DNA from: Acorus gramineus
Lineage: Eukaryota > Streptophyta > Magnoliopsida > Acorales > Acoraceae
Direction: 5' to 3'
Length of the DNA: 64,000 nucleotides
NCBI GenBank assembly: GCA_030737835.1
Contig: JAUJYN010000012.1
Coordinates: 10,650,729 to 10,714,728, forward strand
Made by a program: the position numbers and the translations under genes. Of the stretch, positions 34,813 through 47,200 are shown one piece after another. Below the pieces are notes generated by a model. The model searched no databases, was not told where the DNA came from, and saw only the letters and a list, made by a program, of their open reading frames with translations. Numbering within the stretch: the stretch's first letter is position 1; each line of letters begins with the position of its first letter.

Positions 34813-36126
34813 GACCCCATGTAAACCCCATGAGATGACACTGATGATATTACCCATAATACCCTTTAATTAAATTTGGGTAACTTCTACCGTATTAATG
34901 GGACAGTTATGTATTTTCGTGATTACATTGCATTTATTTGTGATTTGTTTTTCATTTTTTTATTATATTTTTTTAGTCATCTATTGATAATTGAATTTTT
35001 TCCTCAATTTTCATTCTGAAATGTCTCAAATTCTTCGAAGAACTCCTTGAAACATGTCGGTTTTGATATTTGATTGACTTTTCAAATCGGATTTGATTTC
35101 TGGAGGACTTTCTCAATCGTTTATCCGATCAAAGAAAACAATTGAACATTTTGGTATTCATTTTAATGTCTGCCGATTCAGGTGTGGTGGTTGTTATTGT
35201 ATGTTCTTTCAATTTTTTTTTTGGTATTTCAAATCAAATTTTGATGTTAATTCTGGACAGTTTCAAATTTTATATGAAAACTTCTGATTTCATGTTTTTT
35301 TACGTTGAATGTTGAATCTGGCATGTTAATGCATTATATTTCAAATTATTAAAGACTTATATTCATTATATTTCAAAATATTTCTATTAGTTACATTTCA
35401 ATTTTAGACTCATATACATTATTTTTCGAAAGTTAGTGACATGATAATGCATTATTTTTCGAAAGTTAGTCAGTTACATTTGTGGAATGTAACTGACTTT
35501 TAATTGTTACCTTTACCAAAAATTAGTTATATTTATAAATGTAACTCACTTTTAATGTAATTTATTGTTGAAATTAAGTTACATTTTATAAATGTAACTG
35601 ACTTTTATTCTGAACTTTTGTTTGATACCGTGATTTGTGTTTTATTTCTACATTCATCGACATCAATCACAAATACTTTATCTGATGATTGTAATTAAAT
35701 AATCATCAAATTAACAACAATGTTTCAAAAAAAACGTTGATTATTCTTTATCGCCATCGTTTTCTGATTGAATGAGAGTTCGCAAATAAAAATTCCATCT
35801 TTTTCAATGTTTTTTAATAAATGAGTTTTTTTCAATGATTTCATTTTTTTTAGTTTTTTTTTAAGAATCCGGAGAGGATTTAATTTCGGTATTGTTTTTA
35901 CTGATTTCTTTTTTAAAAAAATTTTGAATTGATTTTGAAAAAATGGATTTTTAAAATGGAATAGGTTTGATTTGTTTTTCGAAAAAAGTGGGGATGAGTT
36001 TAATATAGGAGTAAAATGTGGGATTTGAATGAGGGGTAATATTATATTTTGTATTTTTAACCTTTTTTTAAATGCAAAAAAACAATCAATGAGGGAGTGA
36101 CACCTCATGTGATATGTCAATGGGGC
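34813..36126. mobile_element. 1.3-kb non-autonomous TIR element (TTA target)
   Basis: Flanked by TTA at 34810-34812 and 36127-36129. The left end GACCCCATGTAAACCCCATG, continuing AGATGACACT, mirrors the right end, which reverse-complemented is GCCCCATTGACATATCACAT then GAGGTGTCACT. It is between the two gene duplicates and absent from both. It contains an A/T-biased 131-codon minus-strand frame without a known domain. TTA targets suggest PIF/Harbinger. Confidence 0.55.
35462..35605. repeat. cluster of GTTACATT/AATGTAAC hairpins
   Basis: GTCAGTTACATT and AATGTAACTGAC flank a 5-base loop at about 35469-35497. Two further AT-rich versions around TTTATAAATGTAACT follow at about 35525 and 35580. 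The cluster lies inside the TIR element. Confidence 0.6.
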
Positions 36127-36194
36127 TTAAATAATTGAGCCTGTGTAGCATGACTCATTTGAGTTTCATTGGTTTTAATTATAGTTTAATATGT

Positions 36195-36396
36195 GAAATC
36201 GTTATATTCAATTATTTTTACCATTCAAAATACAGTCACATATATATTATTAAAAATTTTCTCACACTTATTAAAAATTGATTCATTAATTATCAAAGTA
36301 CGTACATTATTAGATGATGTTTACGATTTAAAAAACAAATAAAAAAATGTGTGATGTGTGTTTTGGACTATAAAATGATCTAAGTCTAACATTTTC
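36195..36396. mobile_element. family A MITE, degraded
   Basis: The left end holds TTCAAAATACAGTCACATA and the right end holds TTTTGGACTATAAAATGATC, followed by TCTAACATTTTC. These match the family A subterminal motifs. Flanks ttaatatgt and ttaaaatat match at 7 of 9. Confidence 0.5.
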
Positions 36397-36419
36397 TTAA
36401 AATATAATAGCTTTGCTTA

Positions 36420-36640
36420 GAGCACCAGCACATTCATTCAGTTTTTATAGTCTCGTCCGCAATTTAAAAATGGTCCCCAACTGTGAAGTATATATTGCAG
36501 TACTTCAGTATATATTACATTATCGTAGTATGTGAAAATTTAAAAAAATTCTATTTTTATAAGAAAAAATAGCGAATCTATCTTAAGTGTATAGTTCAAT
36601 TTTTTTTTATGGTAGCATGTAGTTCAATAAGTTTGTTTTT
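36420..36640. repeat. TIR-element relative shared with 53580-53830
   Basis: It shares CATTCATTCAGTTTTTATAG with TCTCGTCCGCAATT, and GTATGTGAAAATTTAAAAA, with the 53580 segment. Probably a second MITE subfamily. Confidence 0.4.
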
Positions 36641-38019
36641 TTTAAAAAAATGATAAAGGCCGCAGATAGAGCTACAAACAGAATTGATCATATCATTTGT
36701 CATTCAATTATGTTGTTACATGAAAGAAAATACAACAATACTGTGTTTTTTCCTTCAACCAATGAGGTTGTGATATCTCTGAGTGGTGATCCAAAATTCC
36801 AAGAGTAAATTGCACTCAAGAACCATTAGACACCGTGTGGTGCCGGTCAAGAGGACTTCAACGCTTAAGTCAATAGGGAAGTAAGTGTTGTTTAGTGTAA
36901 AACAATGGAATGGATAATTAGGATTGCATACCTTTCTCTCCTCTTGAGTCCCGTTTTATTGTTGGGAAGACGACAAACCTCCAACGCATCCGCATCTCTG
37001 ATTTGGTAGATTATTATGTGTCAGAGAAGAGTTTGAGTGGAATGACATTGATCAATTTGTTATGATATCGTGGCTATGTGGCATTAATCGTTCAAGCCAG
37101 CTAGGACCTTACTAGTCTGCTTGTTGGGTTCAAAACGCACCCCTCCAACTATACTGGATAGGGTGATCCCTGACCTCCCATAGCCATAATTAGGTCGAAA
37201 TGGTCCCCCTATTTTTATAGCTAAGCCTAGGGTGAGGCCAAACTGATTAGCTTATGGGATGCGCTGATGACTCTGTCCACGGGAGGTCGACCATGTGACT
37301 TAGTCTTGTGGCTCCTCAGGCCGTGAGTAGTCTAGTCTTCCTCTCCTTCTCTGTAGGTCTTGTGAGTCATCCTCCTCGGGCATCATGTTTGGTGGACAAG
37401 TGACTCTGGTCACTAGGCTTCAAATCAGGTCGTGTTGTCTACCAACTTGTTTTGAGACAGACACATGTTGCATTCAAAATGAGTGTGGGATTTTCCCTCC
37501 ACACGGATAGTGTGTGTGTGATTTGAAAAACATATATTTTTCAAAAAAAAAAATCATTAAGCCTGGAATTGCAAAGGTGATTCTAGAAATCATCGGTTTT
37601 TTCCATTGAAAAATGTTAGACACAACATCATTTTCAATCCCAAATTGAGTCCACACATTTTTCTATTTTCAGTCCCAAATTAACGAGGTGTGTGTGTAGA
37701 ATTGCAAATGAAGTTGTGACAGTGAGTGCAGGTATGACTAATGAGGCATATGAGGCTGTAAAATGAGTTGATTGAAAAAATGTTATATCTTATCTTAACA
37801 TATTTTAAGCATGGGTGTTCATACATGTTAATGGAATGAATATATATCCAAATTAAAGGGCCAACAAAAGGCCTCTTTTATTATAAAAATAAAATAAAAT
37901 AAATAAAACATAACAATCATGTGCACATTGTTCATTGAGCTTTCTTAGCAAGTATGGTCATCAAAAACAGATGGAAGTCTAAACTCCTCAAAAGCGTTAT
38001 CATTTTTATTGATTCACAC
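36641..38019. other. spacer between duplication units, no gene seen
   Basis: The stretch at 36800-37480 is less AT-rich and has no long open frame. Its composition and lack of coding suggest an old LTR fragment, but no ends or primer site were found. A T/A-rich stretch follows. Confidence 0.35.
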
Positions 38020-38034
38020 TAAAGTGCCACTACA

Positions 38035-38160
38035 GGACAACAGGCAATGAGTGATGAATGGAGTAACAACTGGCGGTGCCCCTAGGATTTGATCGCTTGA
38101 CCACCTTCTTAGATGGGGGGTGCTAACCGGCTAACCCAAACTCAGATTGCACAATTATAA
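38035..38160 (-). mobile_element. SINE family F1 near the AAE copy 2 3' end
   Basis: Counterpart of 21165-21290. On the minus strand it has GGTTAGCCGGTTAGCACC and CAAGCGATCAAATCCTAGG, the better-kept copy of the tRNA-like head. Confidence 0.5.
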
Positions 38161-38232
38161 TTATTGTTGATTATTGACTCCATGGAAATTCAAACAACTC
38201 TTATTAGGATACTTAACTGCTTCCTCAACAGG

Positions 38233-41200
38233 CTATATTCTACTATAAGTGGATAGTTCCCGCTTCATCTGATCCCTCAAAACCCTCCTCAACAGCTTGT
38301 TTGAAGCAGTTCGAGGGAACTCTGGAATGATTTTTACAAGACTCACCTGGCATTTAAAAGAAAAGCTTGTCAAGCTATAATAAATAATAACCTCTGAATG
38401 TCTGCATCTCAATATAATTTATGAAACTAAAAATGGCAAATAATACCTTGAACAAAGGATTAAGGTTCTTCTGAATAGCTTTGGAAAATTTTGTTTTCAA
38501 GAAATCTGCTTCACAGTGCTGTCCATTCTTCAATACGACCATAATAACTAACTGTTCAGGTCCAACAGAACCAATTCTAACACTAACAGCGGCAGTCTCC
38601 ATAACTCTGTCATCCACTCCATTGCAAACACGCTCGATCTCAACTGAACTAGTCTGTTTATCCAGAAATTCGTTCATTTTATCAGCAAATAGTACTTGAT
38701 CAAAACATTGTTTTAGAATAATACTAGGAAGAAAGGATGTCATACCTTGATACCACCGAGGTTCATGGTATCGTCAGCCCTACCCTGCACTACAATGTAG
38801 CCTCCAATGGTTCTTTGAAGTATGTCTCCATGTCTTCTAAGTTTCTACCAGTGTAAGAAAATTGATAATGAAGTAAAAAAATCAGATGCAAAACATGTAA
38901 TTGTTGACGGTGTAACTTTAGAATATGAACATGGATACATGTCATGGCAAAAAGAGCTTGAGTTTTTACAAATGCTACAAAATATTTAATATTGTACTGT
39001 AGTAAATGATGTGGAGGGGTTTGATTGATGCAAAGCAGCGGTTGTTCTTGAAATATCGGTTTTATAAATAACTAATCTAGTAAAGGCAATAAAAATAGAA
39101 AATAAATGCAGTTATTACTGCAGGAAATGTGGCCTCCAGGATGATCTATGTTTCACTCTTTTTTACTCAACAATGAATCCTGGTAACTTGAAAAATAATT
39201 TTCCAGCCTCAGGGCCTGCTACAGAGGGTAGCTGTAATTAATGATCTGCTCTGTCGTATTTGTTTCTTAGGTCTTTGGTGAGTAGGCTTAAATGAAGTCA
39301 CAAATTTCAGTAGGAATAGCTACAACTGAAATGACGATCCTGAATAATTTCCATATCTGGGCTGGGAACGGGTTAAGGTGACCAGCTTTGTGCGGCAACC
39401 AAAAGTTATGCTACTCTGGATTTTATATGGCTCCACCATTTTACAATATACATTGTCCAAGAAGCTAGTCTTGGGATTTTCTCTCCTTCCTCTGTCCTTC
39501 ACTTCTAAAAGAACGAAAGCCTAAAGGCTTGAATGATGATCCATCAGCTTGTTTCTGGCTTTGCAGTTGGTTGTACAGGCTTAATGATGAGGGAAGATTA
39601 GGGATTACTTTGGAATGGGTAAAGTACATGAGGGATTCGGGTTAACAGGGACAAAGCCACAACTCTAACTGATTGACTCCCTATGTTCAGCTTTTCTAAG
39701 TTGCTTAGAAGGCCTAACCCACCGAATGAAGCGTAAGCAGAACATGTTTCTCAGAGCTGCCCCTGTTAAGCGTAAAGTAAATAAAAATAAATCAATTTTA
39801 ACTGAAAATCCCTGGATTTATTTTAGTCGGATATCTGTCAACAAGAAGAAAAAAAAATGACAATCAACTCCAATCTCCTGGGTTCTTCCCCAGACTTGTG
39901 TAGGATAAAGTTCGGAGTACATGCTAATTCAGTGATAACAAGGGGGGTCAACTAATTGCATGGATGGGAATAATCCTTACTGGATGGCCTAGAGTCAATG
40001 GTTAGATTGAGATCACCTAATTGCATGGACCAGAATCAATCCTTACTGGATTTCCATGCTCAAATCTCCCATAATGAAAAAAATTATCAACTATGTCACG
40101 CACCGAAACAAAAGAAAAGACACTGACAAAAACTTATAGTTCCTTTCAGATTCTCTTCTAAAGTAACCAAACCAGAAAACACTACTGATGGGCCTAACAC
40201 AACTACTAAACAAACTAATGAACTTCAATATGCAGTCATGCTGAATTACTCCTGCATCAGATCTTTGGGTCAACAATTTTAGCAAGAGATCTAATGACCG
40301 TTACTAGTACATGGAACATTAGTTTTTTAGGTTTATTTGTATTGCCTAGGGTGAGATTGATTCTGTTTCTAAGAATTCAATATTGTATGAAGTTCAATAT
40401 TTTTTGTGGCATTTTAAACTTAGCTGAAAATTTATCTAATTTAAGGAAAAAATTTCCCTATACAAAAGAAACAAATTTCTTAATTTCATGATAGACTACA
40501 AAGAAATGTTTCTTGATTTCAGACACCATTGTTGTAATACAGAAACTTGCTTCCTGTATTCAGAAATAACTTTTCCAAGATTGTTTATAAACCAAAATTC
40601 CAATCTAGGTGATGCGTTTTGGACTTAATTTGGGACAAAATTAAAAGTACTTCAAGTGATTAATTACAATCTTGCAGCCACTTAAATATCATTGAAACCT
40701 AATAAATGAATAGTAGAAAGCCACTCTTATGAATGAATGTAAGAAATTGTGCCTCACTTAACATATATAAACTTGAATCTGGTGTTTGACAATAAAGCAT
40801 TTCATTGCATTCAGAAGATAAAAGAATGTAAATACAAAATCAGTACCTCTTTAGGTCCAGTGAGAAAAAAAATCAATGTAATCAGAATAGTAAACCAATG
40901 TAGTATGTCAGGATCATCATACCATTCCTTTATATGTTGGCATTCCTTTGAAGTATATCTCTTCATTATCAGCATTGAGCAATCTATCTGTTGCACCCAT
41001 ATAAACAGGAAACAAAGCAACTTCTCCTACACATGGTTGATCATCTGGCTGCAATGCAGAATGTAGAGTCAATTCTAAATGCAAGTAAAAGTACCAAGAA
41101 AGCATGATGAACACATTGAAATTCTTAGCATCAACAATATAATCTAAAGTTCTCACATAAGGTGTTCCATGATCATCTAGAATGACAAATCCTGTTGACA

Positions 41201-44200
41201 TTGACGGTGTGCTGAATGCTCCAAAGACTTGAGGTTGCAGCAAGCTCCCCTGAATGTAGGAAGATGCAAGCTCCGTTCCCCCACAGCATTCAATAATCGG
41301 GCAATATGAAGCCCGTGAAGAAAGCCAAAGGTCATCATCTATGGTTGAGGTTTCTCCAGTAGAAGCAAGTATCCTGAACAGATACAATATTGTTTTTTTT
41401 TTAAATGTCAATCTGCTTGGCAGCAATATGTGAAATCATTTCCATAATGGTTTGAACATGAATTACCTTATCCTTGACCAATCTATCCCTTCCATACAAT
41501 TACTGGTCTTCCAGGTTTTCACAAGGCTTGGTACCGTACCTAGTATAGTCACTCCTGAATCCTAAATTAATTAAAAGAGGCATGAATCATACTTGAAATG
41601 ATCCAAAGCAGTAGTAGTAGTACTGTAGTAGTTGTTGTTGTTTGCGTATATTCACCTGAACAAATTTACCAAAGCTACGACTTAGAGGAGATCCATTGAA
41701 GAGGGCTAGAGTAGCCCCACTCAGAAAGGAGGAATACAATACAGCTGGTCCCATCACCCACCCCAAATTTGTTGGCCAGCAGAAAATATCATTAGATTGG
41801 ATATCAGCATGTGCAAATGAATCAGATGCACTACGAATGGGAGAAAGTTGTGTCCATGGAATAGCTTTAGGTTGACCTGCAAAAGTCGGAGGAACAAAGA
41901 ATAAGTTGATAGAAGTACACATACCAAGTAGCAGTGAATACAATTACTTATACAATTCTACCTGTTGTCCCTGAGGAAAAGAGTATATTGGTAACAGAAT
42001 CTATTGACTGGTATATCGGGGAATAATGATATGGCCTGAAAAAAAAAAGTTTTAGTTTGGTAACCGGTAAGCAAGAAAATGGAATTTATTGGACCACGAA
42101 ATGAGTCCAGAGTGTAATTCTGTTACCTTGGAAGATGACCAACAGAAGATAGAAATTCATTCCATGATACATCATCTCTTCTAAACTGAACATCTACAAC
42201 CTTACCAGTCCCTGGAATCACTATTGCCTTACAAGGGTTGCATTCTATTACGCGACTGCAAAGACGTAAGGACATTGTTGAAGTGAAAAAAAATTATCTG
42301 CATGGTGCAGTTGTACAGAGGCATATTTTCTGTAATAAATTCATGGGATTACAAAAAAACAAGTCTTTGCAATTGAAATCTATCAACTACATGCAAAGAA
42401 GCATGCTGATTGTCAAAGACTAAGTGTCGGATAAATGGATAGCCCATGGCAACTAAAATTTGTATCCATTGCATGCACATAATCATGCTGCATTTGAATA
42501 GTTAATGCAGGATCAATAGATTTCCAATTATCTAAGATACATCCTTAATATCCAACAAGGACAGGCACATGAGAAAGTCGCAACAAAAAAAATAAATCAC
42601 CGAGAGAGCAAGTATAATAAAAATTTTGTTGTGGTGGAATTTATTTTGACTAAAAGCCATTCTCTGAAGCAAATTTAACAAGAAAACTTGGAAAAACATT
42701 AACAGTTTAGTGATGAACCTACACTATTAACATGTTTAACATAAATGGCAACATATATTATATGAGTCTAAATAATATTCTGATCCAGAGCAACACTAAT
42801 GCAGTATGAAATCTGCCTATGAGATCTTCTAGAAATATATTATCATAGATATACACTAAATATAAGAAACCTAGAGTGAAAATTTAGAAAGGTGATGCTA
42901 TGCTATATGAAATCTTGTACATGGGCAAAGTATCATTTGGAGCAACCATATGATGTCTCCCAGACAGATAAAGTTAGTCGACAAGACAATAAAAATAGCA
43001 CTGCAAAGGAAGTCAAGTAGTCAACCCTAAAGAATATCATTTACCTGTATAACGGAAACTTTTTTCCTCCTCTAACAATAAAATCCTGAAAAACACAGAA
43101 ATTTAAAATATTATTTTAAGCTTCATGCATCAAGCAAAAGATGCAATCATACATTTAAGTACAAACATAACATGCAGGTTTTAGGTGCTAGGGGTGAAAA
43201 TAGAAACACTATTTAAAAAAAATGATCCAAAGAAATTCCGCACGTAACAGTATGCTCGAAGGAAAGACATAGGAAACTATTCTAATACCCGGCTTTTTTT
43301 AACAGTATCTGCTTTCAGGATTCCGAATCCTGGACTTTGTTACCTCAAGAACTTTATTATTACTCCAAGCATAGACCCCTAACAGTAAATCTTGAAATTA
43401 AGACAAAAATCAGACAAATTTAGTTATATTTACTAAAACTACAGGCCCTGGGTAAAAATTGTGTTTCATGCTGACTTTATTTATGTACCAAAATCATAAA
43501 CAATAATAGCATATTTCAATGGGGCAGAAAATCCAGGAGCTGAGTGATAGGGAAATTAACTGATGTGATCATTTATTAAATGAAACATGTGAGAAAATTC
43601 TCTGCAATTGCAAGGGGAGGGATATACTATAAATATCAAGCCTCCTATAAATGGCAAGCTTTAAAGGGACCTATCTCAAAATGATCAAACTAGATCTTCA
43701 TAAGATTGAGATAATTTTATGAGATGCTAAATCTCCCTAGGCTTTGTCTCAAGAATTATGACCTTGACCAACACGTAGAGTGGTTAGAGTGAAACTATGG
43801 CTGAGTTAAAATCATGATACCAATGGGTAGGCTTTCTGCCTAGCTTTAGCACATGATACCCATCGGTGTATTGAGCAGTACAATAACTATAGATGATTTG
43901 AAGTGATGATACCAATAGGTAAGCTTTTTGCCTAGCTGTATAGCACATTATACCAAAGGGTCTATTGATGGTAAATAAAACTATGCTTGGAAAATTTTGA
44001 CAATTGATACAAATAAGTAACATGAACCACCATCCTCATATATACGACACCAAGAAGGTTTGTAAATTATCTAAAAAAACATTTGTATCTGCCCTAAATC
44101 TGTACCCAAGATTCATAAAATTATTCAAAATTCAGATATCTAGATAAATTTCTGAATTATCTAAATAGTAAGGTATATACTCAACAAAATATTTGATCTG

Positions 44201-47200
44201 TTATATATTCTAAAATTATATTTATATTAGATATTAATTAAAATTACTTATTTTATGATTGATCATAACCCACACACTTTAACAAAATGATTGATGTTCA
44301 TAAGAGCAACTTAAAAGACGCCTTATTCTCTTTTCTCAATCACTTAAGAAGAGAAACCCTAGAATGAGGAAGATATATAGTGTCCTCCTTTAAGCCCATA
44401 AGGCTAGTTTGGCAAGGGGTTAAGGTTTTAAGGATAAGTTGTCCTAATTTTAGGGGATAAAAAGTCCACAATTTTATTCATATTCAAATTTGTCAAAATT
44501 GAGACAAAAAGTGGGGATAAATGTTATCCCAGCCTTTAGGTGGAACAAAATATCCTCATTTTCATGTCAAGATTGGGACAACTATCCGCAGTTTATCCCG
44601 ATTATTTTTTATCCCAAACAGGAATAATATGTCCTCCCACTCACTTATCCCTGTAATCACCCCTTATCCCACCACTTAACCCTAGAGTTCAAATATTAAT
44701 ATCCATATCCAAATAGACTTTTCAAATTATTTGAATAGCAAGGTGTTGTTGATGATTGGGATAATATTTAATTTTTAGGAAGATAAGATTAGATTTGAAG
44801 ATGGGTATAACTTTGATTTGTTAGGATGATCTGATTTAACTTGTTAGGATGTGATTTTGCTTTATTGGCACTTGTGTGCCCTTCAAGGGATTAGTCAGAA
44901 TTATTGAAGAATTTGAAATCTCTCGCTTCTTCCTCTGTTTGCAAATTTGGTGATCTAGATTTTTTTCTTTTTTATGTTATCCCTTTCTCTCTATTGCTCG
45001 CTCAGTTTCTCTTAATCTCATTCTTTTTCTCTCTTTCTTTGGTATTTTTAATCTCTCTCTCTCTCATGTCTTTTCTTCTCCTGTCCTGCATCAATTTAGT
45101 GTCATAGCAATATGGTATCTAATCCATATTCATTCTATCGACAGGCCCAAGTCCAAGTTAATGAGTTAGTTTAAGGCAAATTCAATACAATCATATATAA
45201 GATACAATACAATTAACTCATTTACCAAATGAATTTATAATTAGGTTTGAAAGAAATTTGACACGAACATAAAGATGACATGATACATCATGAATGACCC
45301 GAGAAAAATCTGGCATGGCGCATCGCCATCTTTATACTTAGCCACTAATAGATTTGTGGCCTAAATGTGTTTTTTTTATCTTTCATAGATGAAGAAGAGT
45401 TTAAGTTACCCATAGGTATCACAACAAGCTTGACTCTAGCAACCTTACTGACAAAGAGAATTTCTTTTCCCTATGCTGCTTTAATGTCTTTCTTCATTTT
45501 TTTTTCCGACTTAGATCTACAATACTGTGACAAGTGGGGTATAAGAAAGTCACCTGAGTAAATATTCCCTTCGCTCTAGACACATTCAATCGGGTCGCAA
45601 TTTCATTTGCTGCAAAGCTGTCGGCTATTGATACAACAACACATCCTGCAAGAATGATTGCAAGATATATGATGACTGCAGTAACTGTCATAGGCATGTC
45701 TATAGCAATGGCATCGCCTTTCATAAACATTGCATCTATTGCATTCGCTACCATCCTGTGAGCCATCATGAAAAAAAAAAAATTGAAATCATTAATTAAA
45801 AATTCACTGAAACAAAGCATGATCAATCTATTTAAATTCTCTGAATAATGTTAGCACAACCATATCACTCTAGTTAAAAAATTCTCCATGTTAATTACTT
45901 TTAATCATAAAAAGAATAACTCTCCAGAAATATGTTATAGTCAAATTACAAACCTACAAGGAACAGAGTTCTGATTGCCAATACATACATTACTTGCTCT
46001 CTGAGTTCCTTTAACGACATGCGGTTAACAGGAGAATCATCGCATCCTTCATCCCTCCACACCACAGCCACGCTGTTATCCTGTTTCTTTGGAAAGTTCA
46101 TTGGTAATAAGCAACACTCGGCAATATTCAACACTGAACCTGGCAGCCAAACTCCTCGATGATTTGATTTGTCAGAAATATCAAGAATGCATTTTGGACC
46201 TTTCTGAAAAACAACTGATAGCTCTTTCAAAATGATTGACCAGTAAACCTGAAAATTTAGCCATTATGATTGTCAAACTAAAAACTTACAGCTTAGAAAG
46301 ATCCTGATTAAAGAACAATCCTGTTGAAATAAAAGCACACACTGTGTATCTAACACTAATTGACAGGAAATATAATTAAAAAAAGATCAATGAGGTGTGT
46401 AACCTCTGGATGATCAACTGAGAACTTTTGGAACAGGTTAAAACTTGTTATAGGATCCTGATATGATGATCCAAGAAGCTTTGGACAATGTGTTTCCATT
46501 ATTCGTCCAAGTTTTGTGAGTTTAGAGTGTGCCCTGTCAAAAACAAACACATCAAACCCCAGAGTACAGTTTGTTTAAACTCCAAATGTCATGAAAACAT
46601 GCTCAGAAATCCAAAAGTATTGTAATTAAAGTTCTTATAAACCACTAAATACACAAGAAGATCCAGAGGTTTTAGCATAATATAGTTGGATATGGAAAAA
46701 ACACCCCAGCACACCCTATAGAGCAAATAACTTATATATAGTTGGATCAAGGGTGCAGATATCCAGCATCATTTAAAAATTATCAGGAATTATTGACATA
46801 TTAACAAAATTGTAGTAATGATCTACAAAGCATATATAATTGATATAATTTATAATCTAGAAGAATGATTAGAATGATCAATATGTAGGAGAAAGTTTAC
46901 TAGAACTTCAAATATTTATCACTAGTATAATTGACACATCATTTGCCAAACTATTCGACACTTGAGATGCAGACATTTCTTCAATTGACATAAAGGACAT
47001 ACAACCTCCATATTTATCCAAAACTTATATGGGTACACGGATACCTGTCACTGTACAGATATATTCGGACTAATATTGATGTATTATTTGTGATCTCACT
47101 GATGGATTGAAAATGCAGCAAAGAGAAAACATGCATCCGAGTGTATACTATAGAATCCTATTTGACATATATTACCTATATTCAACAGTAATGGTGTAAC

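Noticed and set aside
35725..36120. 131-codon Lys/Asn/Phe-rich minus-strand frame
   Set aside because: It starts inside a TIR of the 34813-36126 element, is homopolymer-driven, and shows no recognisable domain.
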